The notes beneath the pieces are model-generated. The model was not told where the DNA came from and ran no database searches. It was given only the letters and a program-made list of their open reading frames with translations. A DNA stretch of 64,000 nt from Paragyromitra xinjiangensis. Its lineage: Eukaryota > Ascomycota > Pezizomycetes > Pezizales > Discinaceae. A program made the position numbers and the translations under genes. Of the stretch, positions 33,294 through 45,407 are shown one piece after another (the stretch's first letter is position 1; the number at the start of each line of letters is the position of its first letter). The DNA lies in assembly GCA_038503065.1 (NCBI GenBank), contig JBCAMK010000002.1:1426001-1490000 (forward strand), written 5' to 3'.

Positions 33294-35564
33294 GTTTCTA
33301 GAGTCAAAGGATTTTAGAATACAAGATGGTATAGCTTGGATGGGGAAAGTCACATACACGATTTTTGAGGAGCGTTTGGGATGGGGAGAATGGTTTGTTG
33401 AGGGGAAATTGAGAAGAAATTGAGAGTTGCTGTAGACAGGAGCGGGAAGAGGAGAAAAAAGGGGAGTCTTTTATCGTCGATAGCTATAGCTGATGGCTAC
33501 TACAAGTTTTGAGACTGTAGATGAGAGAAGTTTATGGAGATCGAAGGATGGAAGCTTGAGGGATTCGTTTGCGCGGTGATACCAAAGTAACCAGTGTTTG
33601 TGTGAGAAAAGATTGGAAGGAAAGGAACGGGAGCGGCACTTAACTAGCAGTCCGGGTTCCCTCAACTCAACTCTATTTTATATGCTTATAGAATGGAGTT
33701 GTGATTGTCACCCCATTCAATGGGAGTTCGTCATTTGGTTCTGAAAACTACACCTCTCAGGCTGATAACTCCCGCAAGTGGTGGATTTGTATGTAAGTAG
33801 AGGAAGAAAATTTTTGAGGCCTCCCGCTTTTGTAAGAGTTTGGGGGTGTTTTCCCGCAAGCCTATAACTTTCTGCTGGGTCGGATTACATGTAGTGATAA
33901 TTTTGATGCGACCTCTTAGCAGAGCATACATGTAAGCTATCATTTATCCAGCGTAAAAAAATTTCTAGGATCAATAAATATAGATCGTGCCGAATTTTCA
34001 TCTGATACTTTTTATCTAGGGATGTGCCTTGACTTTATGTTCTACTACTGGCATGAAAGTTGAAAGGTTGTCGACGTCGATGATAGTAAGGTTAAGAAAT
34101 TCTTGCCTACTAATATGTAGGAACCTCCCCAAGATAACTAGAATGGCTGGATGCGTCTTATAAGGAATCTGCATGTATTTATCTATAACTTTTAGGATTA
34201 TCTACCTAGCTATAGTCTAGGGGCATGACTGAATATACATGTAGGCGGGATCTTCCCAAGATTTTCATTCCACCCTATAGATGTATATCTGGTAACGGTT
34301 ATGGTAGGCTGAATGGCTGCAATGTTACTCACTGCGAAGGTCAAGCAGCGCATGAGATACATATAAGCCCTAAATCCATGAGTTCGGTGTCGACCCGGCT
34401 TGCTGGTCGCGGGATCTGGAGTGTGGCCTTACGTCATTGTATCTGATGTGAATTACTCGGGATGCTTTTTTTGCTTTTTTAGTTCAGCTTTGTGGGCCGG
34501 AGAGCGAATAACGAACGTGTAGTATTGTCCTGCTAAACCAATATTCCGGGCCTTGTCATGCTAGTAATGCTATATTCTATGTTATTTAAACTTTACTCGG
34601 GCCGGGGTGGCTCCCGGTTTTCGGGTACTTACATGTACTTATGTATCCTTGTAATTGACGTACTACATGTAGCCAAGATACAAAGCAATGACCCACTTAT
34701 TGAACTACATCTCGCTATGGCCATAGAAATTAATAAAATGAGATAGGAGAACTCCATATGATTACAGTAAGATGTATTCATGTGAATCAGGATGCATAGA
34801 AAATAAAGAAGTTTGTTGGTCATACGCGTTGCTTGTATCGAACCGAACAGACTTTATTTTTTGGCTAGCAGTAGATACGAGCGACGTGGCTGGGATATCT
34901 TCGGAAAATACTTTACCCGCTGAGGGTGGCCAAAGCTCGACTGTGCGATCCAGCCACAAACGCCAAATCAATCTGTGGCCGCTTTCTTTGTGGCCGCTGT
35001 CTCGGCACAAGCCGTATTTACGGTAATCGCTCGGATCCGAGATGTTGCTTGAGACATGAAAACGAGCTTTGATTTGCTGGTCCTTTATGCGGCCGTGCTG
35101 AATAATTATTTTTTCCAAGCACATATTGCTTAGATATTAGGCGAAGGGTGGACGTCTCGTTATGCTCTGTTCCGGGATCCGCATGTGGCATCTTAAACAG
35201 GCAGCTTGGAAAGTTCGCAACGGCAGGAATTGGAAAGCATTCGCTTACCCATGGTATTACAGGGGTTTCGGCTTTGCGGCAAATTTTCCTTGAGGGACAA
35301 GCTCTCGGTTATGTGGGGAAATCTCGGAACGTATCCTACTTCCTGCTTTTTCCTCCACACCTTAATGGTCATTCGTCATTGCTGGCCGGAGAATAGAAAT
35401 TTTTCTTAATTCCGGTGCGGTTTTGGGTATAAGGGAAAAGATATATATCCAAAACTTATTGACATTGAAGTGAAAGGAGGACAATTGGATTGATATCAAG
35501 CTACCGATCGCTTATTTAGTTTCCAACCCCTAACGTCATCATTAAGACAAAAGCATCACGAAAC
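33294..35564. other. Divergent promoter region and spacer
   Basis: Lies between the acidic repeat gene (-) and the MFS gene (+). No gene recognised; frames at 34762-35124 (-) and 35148-35409 (+) show no features. Several ACATGTA words occur, typical of the gene-poor parts of this window. Confidence 0.4.
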
Positions 35565-37265
35565 ATGACTCACACACTGGACCCTGAAAAGGCTGGCGAG
35601 CTGGCCAATTCAACAGCTAGCAATAGATTGGATGGAGATCAAACAGAATCCGAGAAACAGTTATCACCAGACACACCAGAACGCAGATCCAACGATGCAT
35701 CTCGAGAGGAGCGTGGTGAAGGATATGAGAGCTCATCTTCAGCAGGCGGGGAAGAATTCGAGGTGAAATGGGATGGTCCAAACGACCCTGGATGCCCTAA
35801 GAGTATGAGCAAGACAAAGAAATGGATATGCACATGGGTTGTGAGTTTGGGTAGCTTATGCGTGTAAGTACATCCCCATGATCATTCGATACGAAAAATG
35901 CTTATTGGGATGGATATCACAGAACCTGCACTTCATCAATATATACCTCTACCTACCACCAAGTAACTGCCGAGATGCATGTCTCGCAGATCGTCGCAAT
36001 ATTGGGTCTGTCACTGTTTGTTGGTGGGCTCGGAGTTGGGCCAATGTTCTTAGGACCAATGTCTGAGTTTTTTGGCAGACGGCCAATCTACCTAGTGTCC
36101 TTCACTTTGTTCACACTATTCATAATACCTTGTGCATTGGCGCCACATATTGCAGTCCTACTAGTCTTTCGATTTCTGAGTGGTATGGCGGGATCAGCAT
36201 TCTTGTCTGTCGCTGGTGGGACTGTTGGAGATATGTTTGCAGGTCCAGAATTGAGCGCGCCAATGATGATTTATACAGCGTCACCATTTGTAAGACCAAC
36301 TCTCACATCTGTAGGAAATATTTGCTAACTTTCTTACATAGGTTGGCCCTAGTTTAGGTCCACTGATAGGAGGTTTCATAAACCAAAACACCTCCTGGCG
36401 CTGGACATTTTGGGTTCTCATGATCTGGTCGGCCTTTATACTTGGCTGTCTCTACTTTTTTGTTCCTGAAACCTACCATCCAGTTCTCCTCCGTCAACGC
36501 GCCATTGCTCTTCGTGAACAAACTGGCGACAGCCGCTACAGAGCACCTATCGAGAAGCTTGAACGTTCAATTACCCGGACTGTTCTCTACTCTTGCACTC
36601 GTCCTTTCGAACTTCTTATTTATGAACCTATGGTCTCCCTTCTCTGCACTTTCACCGCACTCCTCCTCGGCGTACTATACCTCTTTTTTCAAGCTTTCCC
36701 ACTCGTTTTCTCCCATATCTATCATTTTAACCTCCAGATGATTGGCTGCACCTTCCTCGGTCTGTTTGTCGGCATGGTTAGCGGCATCCTAACTGATCCT
36801 CTCTGGGGACGCAACTACCGACGGCTCGTCGCTAAAAATAACGGCGTCTCTGAGCCTGAATTCCGGCTTCCACCCGCTGTGGCTGGCGCTGTCCTTGTTC
36901 CAATTGGATTATTCTGGTTTGCCTGGACCACCGTCCCAAGCGTGCACTGGATCGTGCCTATCATCGCGAGCGTGTTCTTCGGCATGGGCACGTTACTTGT
37001 ATTCTCAGGTGTTTTTACTTTCTTGGTAGATGCATACCCGGTGTATGCCGCATCTGCGCTCGCAGCGAATTCATTTGTGAGGAGTAGCTTCGCTGCTGGG
37101 TTTCCGCTGTTTTCGACAATACTATACGCAAGGCTTGGATATCAGTGGGCGAGCACATTGTTAGCATTTCTGACAGTGCTGATGGCACCGTTTCCGGTTT
37201 TGTTCTTTATTTATGGGAAGAGGCTGAGGAAGCATAGTCGATTTGCGACTGTACAGAATCAGTAA
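35565..37265 (+). CDS. MFS transporter (DHA1 drug/polyamine type)
   Basis: Exons 35565-35863, 35923-36289 and 36342-37265 (introns 59 and 52 nt) encode 529 residues. The first 80 residues are hydrophilic and Ser/Glu-rich, as is common at the cytoplasmic head of fungal exporters. Then come about twelve membrane helices. The conserved loop GPMSEFFGRRPIYLVSF follows helix 2, RFLSGMAGSAFLSVAGG lies in helix 4 and 5, and GPSLGPLIGGF with WRWTFW matches the proton antiporter motif region. These blocks place it with 12-helix DHA1 exporters (polyamine, fluconazole-resistance FLR1 and similar). The substrate cannot be told from sequence. No adjacent biosynthetic genes suggest a cluster. Confidence 0.9.
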
Positions 37266-40200
37266 GGAAAATGGGGGGAAGTGCAAAGTGGTACTGTGCA
37301 GAATCGTAGAGCTTTTTTTTTCCCAAGCGGCGTTTTCTGGTTTATGCATGAATTCTTTTTCTTCCTCTCCCTAGAGATAATGAACTTTGAATGATAGATG
37401 AGCGATGATGTATATTTAGGATGTATGTACAAAATGATTTCTATGAGTGGACTGCAAATCCGTCTGGTTTTGCGGAGGGCGTCGCGTAACCCTTGCATGG
37501 CGCGAGGGGGCTCACTTGTTGATTTGTAACCCATGCAGTACTAATTGTCTCACATGTAGCCCGTCAGTGCTAGGCAAGAACTTAAACGAGTTCAAAAGAT
37601 ACGATAGAACTACACAAGAGGAAACAAATAGCTGTTAGGAAATTGAACTCTTTGGGGGCAGTTGAGTTCTGCTGGGCCAGCAAATAGGTATCCAGCACTG
37701 CACTAGTAGCCTAGATACTGCTCGAGGGTGACGCTGCAATTGATGCCCGCTGTAGGTGCTTTGGTGCTTTCTGTTGAACCGGTGATGAAACTCGCATCTG
37801 CATGTTACATGAAGGAGGTACTAATACATTTGTAAGGGCTGTTCAACTGGGCTATCTAATGGGCGAACGTTAAAACCACTAAGCTGTTAGGGACCACGGG
37901 GCGAAATCGATTGTTTCAGTAAAGAAGGAGATTCGCTGCCATATTCCGTAGTAGCATAATACTAATGAGGGATGTTTGCTTGTGCTAGGTGAATGTGGCG
38001 CCGACTTGTATCAAGCTCCATGGGGGTAGAAGGATAGCGGTCCTGCATCGTGTCGCGCGACGCAGAGATAGGAGGTTTGTATAGATGCCCTTAGGTTAGT
38101 GGGTGAATTTGGGTGGTAGGATTGTGGATTCGGAACAAGTGACGTTGTGGATTGCTGCTGGATATAGCTCTGCTGGAGAAGGTGTGTGTAGTTTGAGCTG
38201 AAGAAAGATGATGGCCGAATGCCACCTATCGGATACCTTGTATATCGGCTGGGGGCGCCGCACAACTGCCCGAGGGTTATGGTGCTGAGGTTGGTCTCGA
38301 GGACAACACGGAGCCGAAACCAACTGAAGGGATCGAAAGGATGGGGGAATTTATCAAGATTTTGCCTGCCAGCGCCTAGTTTTGTAAGTCTTTTTGGGGA
38401 GAAGTGTGCAGGGCGGACCTGCTCGTGTTATGGAGATCCCCGCTTGTAGGGGGGGAGGAGGTTGTGCGGTCAGTCGAGGTCTCGGCGCAGCGCTTCAATG
38501 GTTTTATGCTATTAAATTCCTGACATGAACGTCGCGCATATTTCCTGTATAACCTGAGTAAGCACAGTTTTTCCTGGGGGATATACCGATATGGACCAGG
38601 GTGGAGGATACTTAAGTTATTATGGTATGCCAGAAGTACGTCGGTAGACCAAATCGCATTATTCGACGAAAGCAAATAAACACGTTGATGGAGGAAACTT
38701 GGTCAAAGCTGCCTAAATGCCGCAGAGGAGCTTGTTGTATTAGATGGTGTTACGAGCAGCCGCTGGTACAGAAAACGCCTTACCCGGGGGCTTATACCTA
38801 AACTAATTAGATGCTTATGTAGAGCGCCTTTGTAGTTCGTTCGCCTGGATGTCTGGTTTACACTCCTAGATTTCCTTTCGAACGTAATAGCAATATAGGC
38901 TGCGCGTTTGGTCACATAAATTAGACCTCTATTCTATCATTGCTGCTAATTACTATGCTCACATACGGGGAATATAGATGGCTAGCAGCACCATAGGACC
39001 ACAAGAAGCTACCGAGGTGCCACACGGTAATTTTATTGTGATAAAAACTTGGAAAATTGGTGTTTAAATTGGATCCTGTATGGTGGTTTCATGGCCTATT
39101 TTACCCTCACGCTTGTATGCTCAACTTAGCTGTAGAAGTGCGATAAAATGCTACCGGTGGCAAATTCGGCTAGAATAGTGCTTGATTAGTGTGAAACGAT
39201 CTAGATTTTAGCTCTTCGCGCTCGATTCTACTGTTCTGCTACTAGCCTTAGGCCCGCGGGATTTGGCGAGGCTCTAGCTGTCTTTGGTTTTAGCATACTC
39301 TCTCGGTATTTGAAAACTTAAGTCTTCTCGGGCACCTCCTAGTAGAGGGTTAGAAGCTCGAGGTTTGGAGGCAGATTGGGGTGTAGGCAGTCAAGTCCTC
39401 TACAGTTTGGGGAAGGAAAAGGTGGCGTAGTGCTGAAAGCTATGTTGAGCTAATGTGAGTACCTAGCGAGGATGGCAAACGAAATACAGGTGGTAAGACT
39501 TAGTTTCTGCCCTTAGCCCTGTGACCTATTCTCTGCTTATGGTATAATCACTATACCCCGGAGTGACCTAAAACCCCCAATATTGAGAGATTCCGAGATC
39601 ACAGAAAGAAATACCTCTGGGCTGACTTTTCTTACACCACTACTTTCTAATGGTGCCTGATGTTAGACAGCTCAGAAAGAGCGGCAGTTTTAGAAAATCC
39701 TACGTATACCTTACTGTTCAACAAGTTGACATCGGGGAAGGATGTGCTTCCTTTCCCTGGTAGACCGTCACTCTGGCCCAATATGGCTCTCTTTTCATAG
39801 CCAACCGGTTTTACCACGTGGATCGTTGCCTTGCATAAAACCCTACTCCCCACTCTTAGCATTTTAGTAGCACCATGGACCCACGCCTATCATCTTGTGC
39901 CGTATAGCCTGCGACCTAATCTCCATGGAGTGGTTATTAAACATTTTCTAAAATCGCTATAAAGATGACCCACTCCGGTCACACGGCCCCCATCCATATT
40001 ATAACCTTTTATCACTTGATCGTTGGGAACCATAATTTAGTCTATCTACCCATAGCCCAGCCCAGCCACTTGGATTCATGGAACTAATTCCTCAAAACCA
40101 CCAAACTATAAGATAAGACTAAGTTACTTATTTTAGTTCAGGTACGGTATTCCCAATTCAAATGTGATTGCGTTTAGGTATAATTTCTTTACTAAAAATA

Positions 40201-41497
40201 TCAGTAGAAGCCGTATATGTACACGTATGCAAGGCTAAGTACCGCTCACCGCAATTATATAGCGTGATATAATTGGTATGTTACCATTTACGAGAGGTGT
40301 ATTGGCACCTATTACTTGCAGCTAAGCTACATCTATAACGGTACTAAATCAAGCTGGCATAACTTATTCTTAAAAGCAGTGAGTAATGGAACGCCAGTTT
40401 TAACCGGATACCTAACTCCACGAGTATATCTAGAAGCGATAAAAAGATACGTGCTTACCCTTTCTTATTCCGGATGATTTCAAGCCTGGGTTTTCTAACA
40501 GAAGTAGGTATCCACATTGGCGTGTATATTGTGCAGTCCTATAAACGGGTCCACTAGATTATCGGTCTTAAGGCATCTGATGATGGAGTGGTCCTACATC
40601 ATTTGCCAATGGCGAAATGGCCTGGGTTGTAAAATCTTAGTGTATATGGACTAGATTTCTATTGGAAGAAGTTGATTCAGACAGCAATCCCGACACCTTG
40701 TGGTACGATATTCCCCCAAATACTGGTTTGGAACTACTAGATCCGAGTTGCATCACTATAAGGAGATGGGGCGGGAGTTATTGAGTAGTTGGGGCCGTGA
40801 ACGGCGTACCTTGCCTAATACTACCGTGAAATAGTTGAGCTTCGAGTATCTTCAAATGATTGTTGGGAAGTAAAATTCGCTGCTATAACGGTATAGCCCC
40901 ACGAAGCGGCAATTTTTAACAAGGCAGTATTTCGGAGGGCGAGGAAATTATGAGGTTATCCAAATCCTAGGGTCATCTTACGAGTTGTGCGGCTTGCATC
41001 ACCAGCGCACGTCGATTCTAGTAGTGATACAGATGACTATGCTAGCTAAAGAGCCAAGGTCTTGGCCCGAAGCATCACAGAGAGACTGATTGCCTAAGCT
41101 AATTACACATCATCAGTGCACAGCAGCTGAATGGTCAATGAAGGGTCATATGATTGGCTCCTGGCTGGTAAAACTAGTTGGTTAAGAGCTCGAAACGGCA
41201 AAGTCCTGCTTATCAAGTACGAGATAGTTTAGCCAGTAGTTATATCTTCGGTTCATGATAAAAACCGGAACGATAAAGACTGCATGGAGTAGTACGGTGT
41301 TTTGAAAGAAACCAATAATGGTTGATCTTGGCAGGCTCTAGAGCGTGGTTAGTTATAATTAGGTGCGGCTCTGTACGGATGTCTTACAGGGTCCCGTTTG
41401 ATTAACTTTGTTCAGCTCAGCGCAGCCCAAAGGAAAATTACCGAGTGACTAGGTTTCAGTGCAGGGATTCCCTCGTAAGCCAGCGATGGACCCCAAG
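37266..41497. other. Gene-free 4.2-kb stretch
   Basis: No intact gene on either strand. Short frames around 38011-38675 and 39647-39862 have no domains. A frame over 40641-41021 (+) reads protein-like but is broken by several stops (for example TGA at 40782), so a decayed gene is possible but not shown. Confidence 0.45.
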
Positions 41498-41499
41498 TA

Positions 41500-41796
41500 G
41501 GATCGGTAAAATACGTATTTTATAATAAAATACCGTATTTTACAAGTATTGTACCGTATTAAAAATACAATACGTACCCGTACAGACCGCTTCCGAGCCA
41601 AGGCTGCCTGCCCGGGCCCTTTTTTCCCCGTTAAGGCCTAGAATCCCTCCCAAAACTGGCAGTTAACCATACCTTAGACTATATCAGCACTAGTATGTAT
41701 TTTATCCACCGTATTTTATCTTATAATACTGTATAATACTGTATAATACATAAAATACAATACATTACAATACGGTATTATTACAAGTCCGATCCC
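41500..41796. mobile_element. 297-bp AT-rich palindromic element, TA-flanked
   Basis: Left end GGATCGGTAAAATACG; reversed right end GGGATCGG, identical but for one extra G. TA flanks at 41498-41499 and 41797-41798. Both arms are filled with variants of TACGGTATT and AATACAATAC, so each half also folds on itself. A GC-richer core (about 41575-41640) separates them. No gene inside. Confidence 0.65.
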
Positions 41797-42303
41797 TAAC
41801 CCCAAGGGTCTTTTTCCCTGCATATCACGGTACGAACAGCGGCGCCGGCAAACTCTATTGCCGTTTTGGTTTGGTTTCGACTCGCCTTAGCTACAGCCCC
41901 CATGAGCGGCTCTTTTCTTGCACCACCCAGCTGCAAGGCACTTACTCAATCCTTAGCGATATATCTCTCCAATTTAGTATTATCCACTATCTCAGCTCTT
42001 CTTCCGGAGGTTTTGCTGTTGGTTATCGATCTCCCCTGGTCGGTGTGACCGTAATTAACATGCGGCTCTATAGACGATACATCCTTGATCCGGATGAGTT
42101 ACGTTAGCAAGCAATGCGCTGACCATCAGATAATTGGGGGCCTCATTCTTTTATCGAACGACTGCTCAGGGTTCTCGTGATGGCCAAGACGCAGCGAGTG
42201 ATATTTTTCTAACGTTTAACACTTCGATTAATCAATTCTCTAGGCTAAACCTCGGAAAGACCGCTGAATTCGGGCCGTGCTATATCTGAAGGCTTCTAAA
42301 AAT

Positions 42304-42313
42304 TATATAAAAG
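42304..42313 (+). promoter_or_regulatory. TATA box of the secreted protein gene
   Basis: TATATAAAAG about 110 bases before the ATG at 42422, followed by a leader rich in CAACC/CCATCC words. Distance and sequence fit a core promoter with a leader of about 70-80 nt. Confidence 0.6.
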
Positions 42314-42421
42314 GTAGCTGTCTGAACGTGTATATCCCTATCCTCAGCATCAACCAGAGCACTCTCCATCCAGCACAATCTCCATTCAATAAACCGCAAT
42401 CAACCACCAAAAACAATCAAT

Positions 42422-42962
42422 ATGAAGGTTTCTGCTATTTCCACCACTTTGATTGCCTTTTTGGCTTCTGCTGTTACTGCTGTGCCCGTTGCCACTGCCG
42501 GCGAAGTCAATGATATTCAAGCTGTTAGTTTCTCTAATCTGTCTTCCTGCCAATTTGTTTGGTATATCCTCTAATAAAACTTTAGAGAGCCCCTGAGGAT
42601 GGTGTGGAGGCCCGCTCTACCGACATCGGTCTTTACTTCTGTGAGGCTTGGGGCTGGGGCGGAGAATGCTATTATGGACGTTACCAATATGCCGTTTGCT
42701 ACAACACTCCCAACGGCTGGAATGATCGGATCTCAGCAATTGGTCCTGATGCAGGCCAAGGCGGTTGCAGTCTCTATCCGTATGTTCTAATTCTTTCAAC
42801 TCTCCTCGTGCATTCACTCACACAATATATAGGGCCTACGATTGCCAGACTGTCAGTAGCCCTAGTGGCTCATTGTGGGTTGTCTCTCCTGGATACGGAA
42901 GTCTCTCCGGGGACGTTGGTCTCTGGAATGATGTCATTTCCTCTTGGATATGCTGGCCTTAG
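42422..42962 (+). CDS. Small secreted six-cysteine protein, beta/gamma-crystallin-like
   Basis: Exons 42422-42523, 42586-42779 and 42833-42962 (introns 62 and 53 nt) encode 141 residues. A signal peptide spans about 1-20, cleaved after A-V-T-A. A short propeptide may end near R44. The mature part has six Cys: 53, 62, 72, 95, 103 and 139, enough for three disulphides. Two related half-repeats are visible: each ends W-N-D-x-I-S-x followed by a short hydrophobic strand (79-87 and 130-138), and each has aromatic G-rich strands before it. That pattern resembles fungal secreted proteins with beta/gamma-crystallin-like folds. Such proteins are often surface, antimicrobial or effector-like; nothing here decides the role. 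It has its own TATA box and stands alone in a gene-poor region. Confidence 0.75.
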
Positions 42963-44463
42963 ACTCCTGTGGGTATTGCGATGGATTGATCACAAAGATC
43001 AATACACAAAGATGTATAGTTATATGATGAAGGGAAAATGAGGATGTAATTAAGAGTTTATAGTTTGCCCGCTTCTAAGCTACTTTTATCTCTTCAGAAA
43101 ATATAAAATCACTATCCAAAAAAAAAAGTTTTGTTGTGCATGGAGCTACTTGGTATAAGTAAACACCGCTGCACCTTACCAAGAGGGTTTAAAATTCGTG
43201 TATGGGCTGTCCCGCTGCTTCGGTGGTATTTTTGATACCCAAGTTCTCCTCGATTAATGCATGGCTAGAAAAGCCCTAGAACCCCGAGGAGGCATAGATA
43301 ATCTTGCAGGTCAAACCCCAACCCGCCCCCACTTCTTTGTAGCAACAAACGATTGGAGGGCCCAGCAACATAGGAGGGCCCCAGAACTACCGACCCCGAC
43401 AGTGTTTTCAGGCACGCCTTCGGGGGTGCCAAAGCTTGATGGTCCCCAGTAATGTTTTCACATATATTGGTAGCTCTGAACAATTTCAAGATTTCTAATA
43501 CTGATAGCCGGTTAAATCCCGGGAATCCCAAAACTAGCCCCACGATCAAAGTTGAAATTTGTGAACACCTCATTCAATACACGAAACTTCTCTCAAGAAA
43601 AGGCTCTACACGCTTCATGCTTTGGTCACCGATACTACGCTTTTACTATTTTTTTCGCATAGTGCACTCGTTCATTACGTTGTGTCTAGGCCCAGTCCAC
43701 AGCCTGTGGATTTCAAATAGTCTTCAATATAATTTCTCATAGGAATTGAGATTCAAGAGCAAATGGGAGTAAAAATATCAATCCCCTTGTTAGGCATTCT
43801 TAGTAAGTTTGCTAAAGAAACAAGGTTGCTATATATCATGAATTATCACTCGGATATTGAGTCACAAATCTTGTTGGATATTTACTTCCTTTCGTGCCGC
43901 TTCCGGCCTTCCTCTATTATTTGGCTGTGTTCTTTACTCCACCTATGTAGGGCTTCTACAGCATACGTAGGCTTTCCTACTATTCAGGTTTCTTACTATT
44001 CCTTGCTGATTTGGCTTTTTTGGCTGTTGATTATTCGAGCGGCTATTCAGTGTTTCGGTCTTATCCGAGACCTGTTCCATCTTTGTATGCCTGACCCTAG
44101 TACAACGACTAGCCCGGGCCCGCTCAAGATGTTAAGTCAAAGTGTTTTGTATTATTTAACCATTTCCTTTATCATCACAATTGTAGCTTTTATTGTTGGA
44201 TTGTTGAAGTAGTTGTCGTTGTAACTACACGTATATAGTGCGTCAAAGTTGTTGCATCACGACCTTCGAGATATTAATTACCGCCTAAGCAATATGGCGC
44301 AAGTTTTTAGGACATCGCAAAAATCCAGCCTTGTGGCGACCACCTGTGGTGGCCTGACGTTTGGGCGTCGCCTGTAGCTTTTTGGTATATAGTGCTTCTC
44401 CAGATATCACTCGACTCGGACAATGCTTCTTCTGGCCCCATTTCCCAGTTTTCGCGTATAGGG
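42963..44463. other. Gene-poor stretch with one weak membrane-protein frame
   Basis: The only notable frame is 43763-44212 (+), 149 codons with an ATG and two or three hydrophobic segments (about 77-97 and 127-147). It has no similarity that I recognise and lies in AT-rich sequence, where hydrophobic frames arise by chance. I do not call it a gene. Confidence 0.35.
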
Positions 44464-44729
44464 GGTCACAGGCGCACGGCGGATACGGTCGAACGGTGGT
44501 CAGGGGTCAGGGCTTAGCAAGGACTATGGATAGGGTACAAGTTTTGGAGGGTAAAATCTAGAAAATAGGGCCTATAATTTAGATAGGTAAGGACTATTGA
44601 GAAGGTACAGGACTATAGGAAAGGTACAAAAAATCAGTACCCTATCCATAGTCCTGTCCCTTTCAATAGTCCTTGCCAAGCCCAGACCCCTGCCTGCCGT
44701 CCGACCGTATCCGCCGTGCGCCTGTAACC
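44464..44729. mobile_element. 266-bp element with about 75-90-bp inverted ends
   Basis: Left end GGTCACAGGCGCACGGCGGA and reversed right end GGTTACAGGCGCACGGCGGA; similarity continues for about 75 bp through ...GCAAGGACTATGGATAGGG. The word AGGACTAT with GGTAC a few bases later occurs several times in both orientations between the arms. No target duplication is evident. Markedly GC-richer at its ends than the surroundings. Confidence 0.65.
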
Positions 44730-44815
44730 TGTGCCCATTTATTGCTCTGTTGCTGTTCTTTTTGTTTTTTTGCTCAATCATACTTTCATTATTTTAGGTA
44801 CAAGAACGTCGCATG

Positions 44816-45072
44816 CATTTGCTCTATTTCTCTATCTGTCTGTCTATCTATATACAGAGAAAGCTCCCCTGCAGCAGGTGGGGGCGGAGGGTGGGGAAGC
44901 TACGGCGAAGAGAGAGAAGCTGGCAGAGCGGAGAGAGAAACAGGCTGCGAAACAGCCGAAAAAAGCAGGGCCGATGGGAGCAGCCAAGCGAGCCCGAAGC
45001 GAGAGGCTTGCTGATACAGGAAGAGTCCTTGTTGGTACAGAAGCAAGAACACGTGGAAGAGCCTTAGCCTAG
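44816..45072 (+). other. Lysine/arginine-rich open frame, possible transposon remnant
   Basis: A frame ending at 45072 reads as a run of K/R/E/A-rich helix (for example KREKLAERREKQAAKQPKKA), unlike its AT-rich flanks. Such tails occur at the C-terminus of several fungal transposases, but no catalytic core is present here. Another frame of the same stretch is also open, which weakens the case. Confidence 0.25.
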
Positions 45073-45151
45073 CGAGAATCCTTGGTAATAATTCTGGCTT
45101 GGGTACATATGAACTACATCTTCCGATACTTCAAGTAAGGGAAATCTCTCT

Positions 45152-45407
45152 TTGACCAACTCAAGGTGGGATCAATCCCGACACACTAACATCCAAGTTG
45201 AAACAACCAGACGAACTAGGCGCACATGGTGTTTATTTCAGTGCAGAGCCCTGTTGAAACTCCAGCACGTGCTTACAGAAGAATCTGAGAGCAGGCTTTC
45301 TGTGACTGATTTAAGGTGGGATTGGTCCCAGCACACTGTTACTTAGGCATCGTATCGCCTGGCTAGTACTGCAGTGGGTGACCATGTCAGAATCGCAGGT
45401 ACTGAAA
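45152..45407 (+). pseudogene. 5S rRNA-derived relic with an upstream duplicated unit
   Basis: 45345-45407 matches the 3' half of the 5S gene at 8857-8971 (including TAGTACTGCAGTGGGTGACC) with about seven differences in 63 bases. Upstream, TCCCAGCACACTGTTACTTA stands where a 5S gene has its box A region but is strongly changed. The segment 45302-45348 is a diverged repeat of 45152-45200 (shared AAGGTGGGAT, TCCC, CACACT). No T-run terminator directly follows. A non-functional, tandemly arranged 5S derivative is the simplest reading. Confidence 0.55.

Noticed and set aside
43763..44212. 149-codon frame with hydrophobic segments
   Set aside because: AT-rich context produces hydrophobic frames by chance; no family recognised. 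Kept only as a remark in the region entry.
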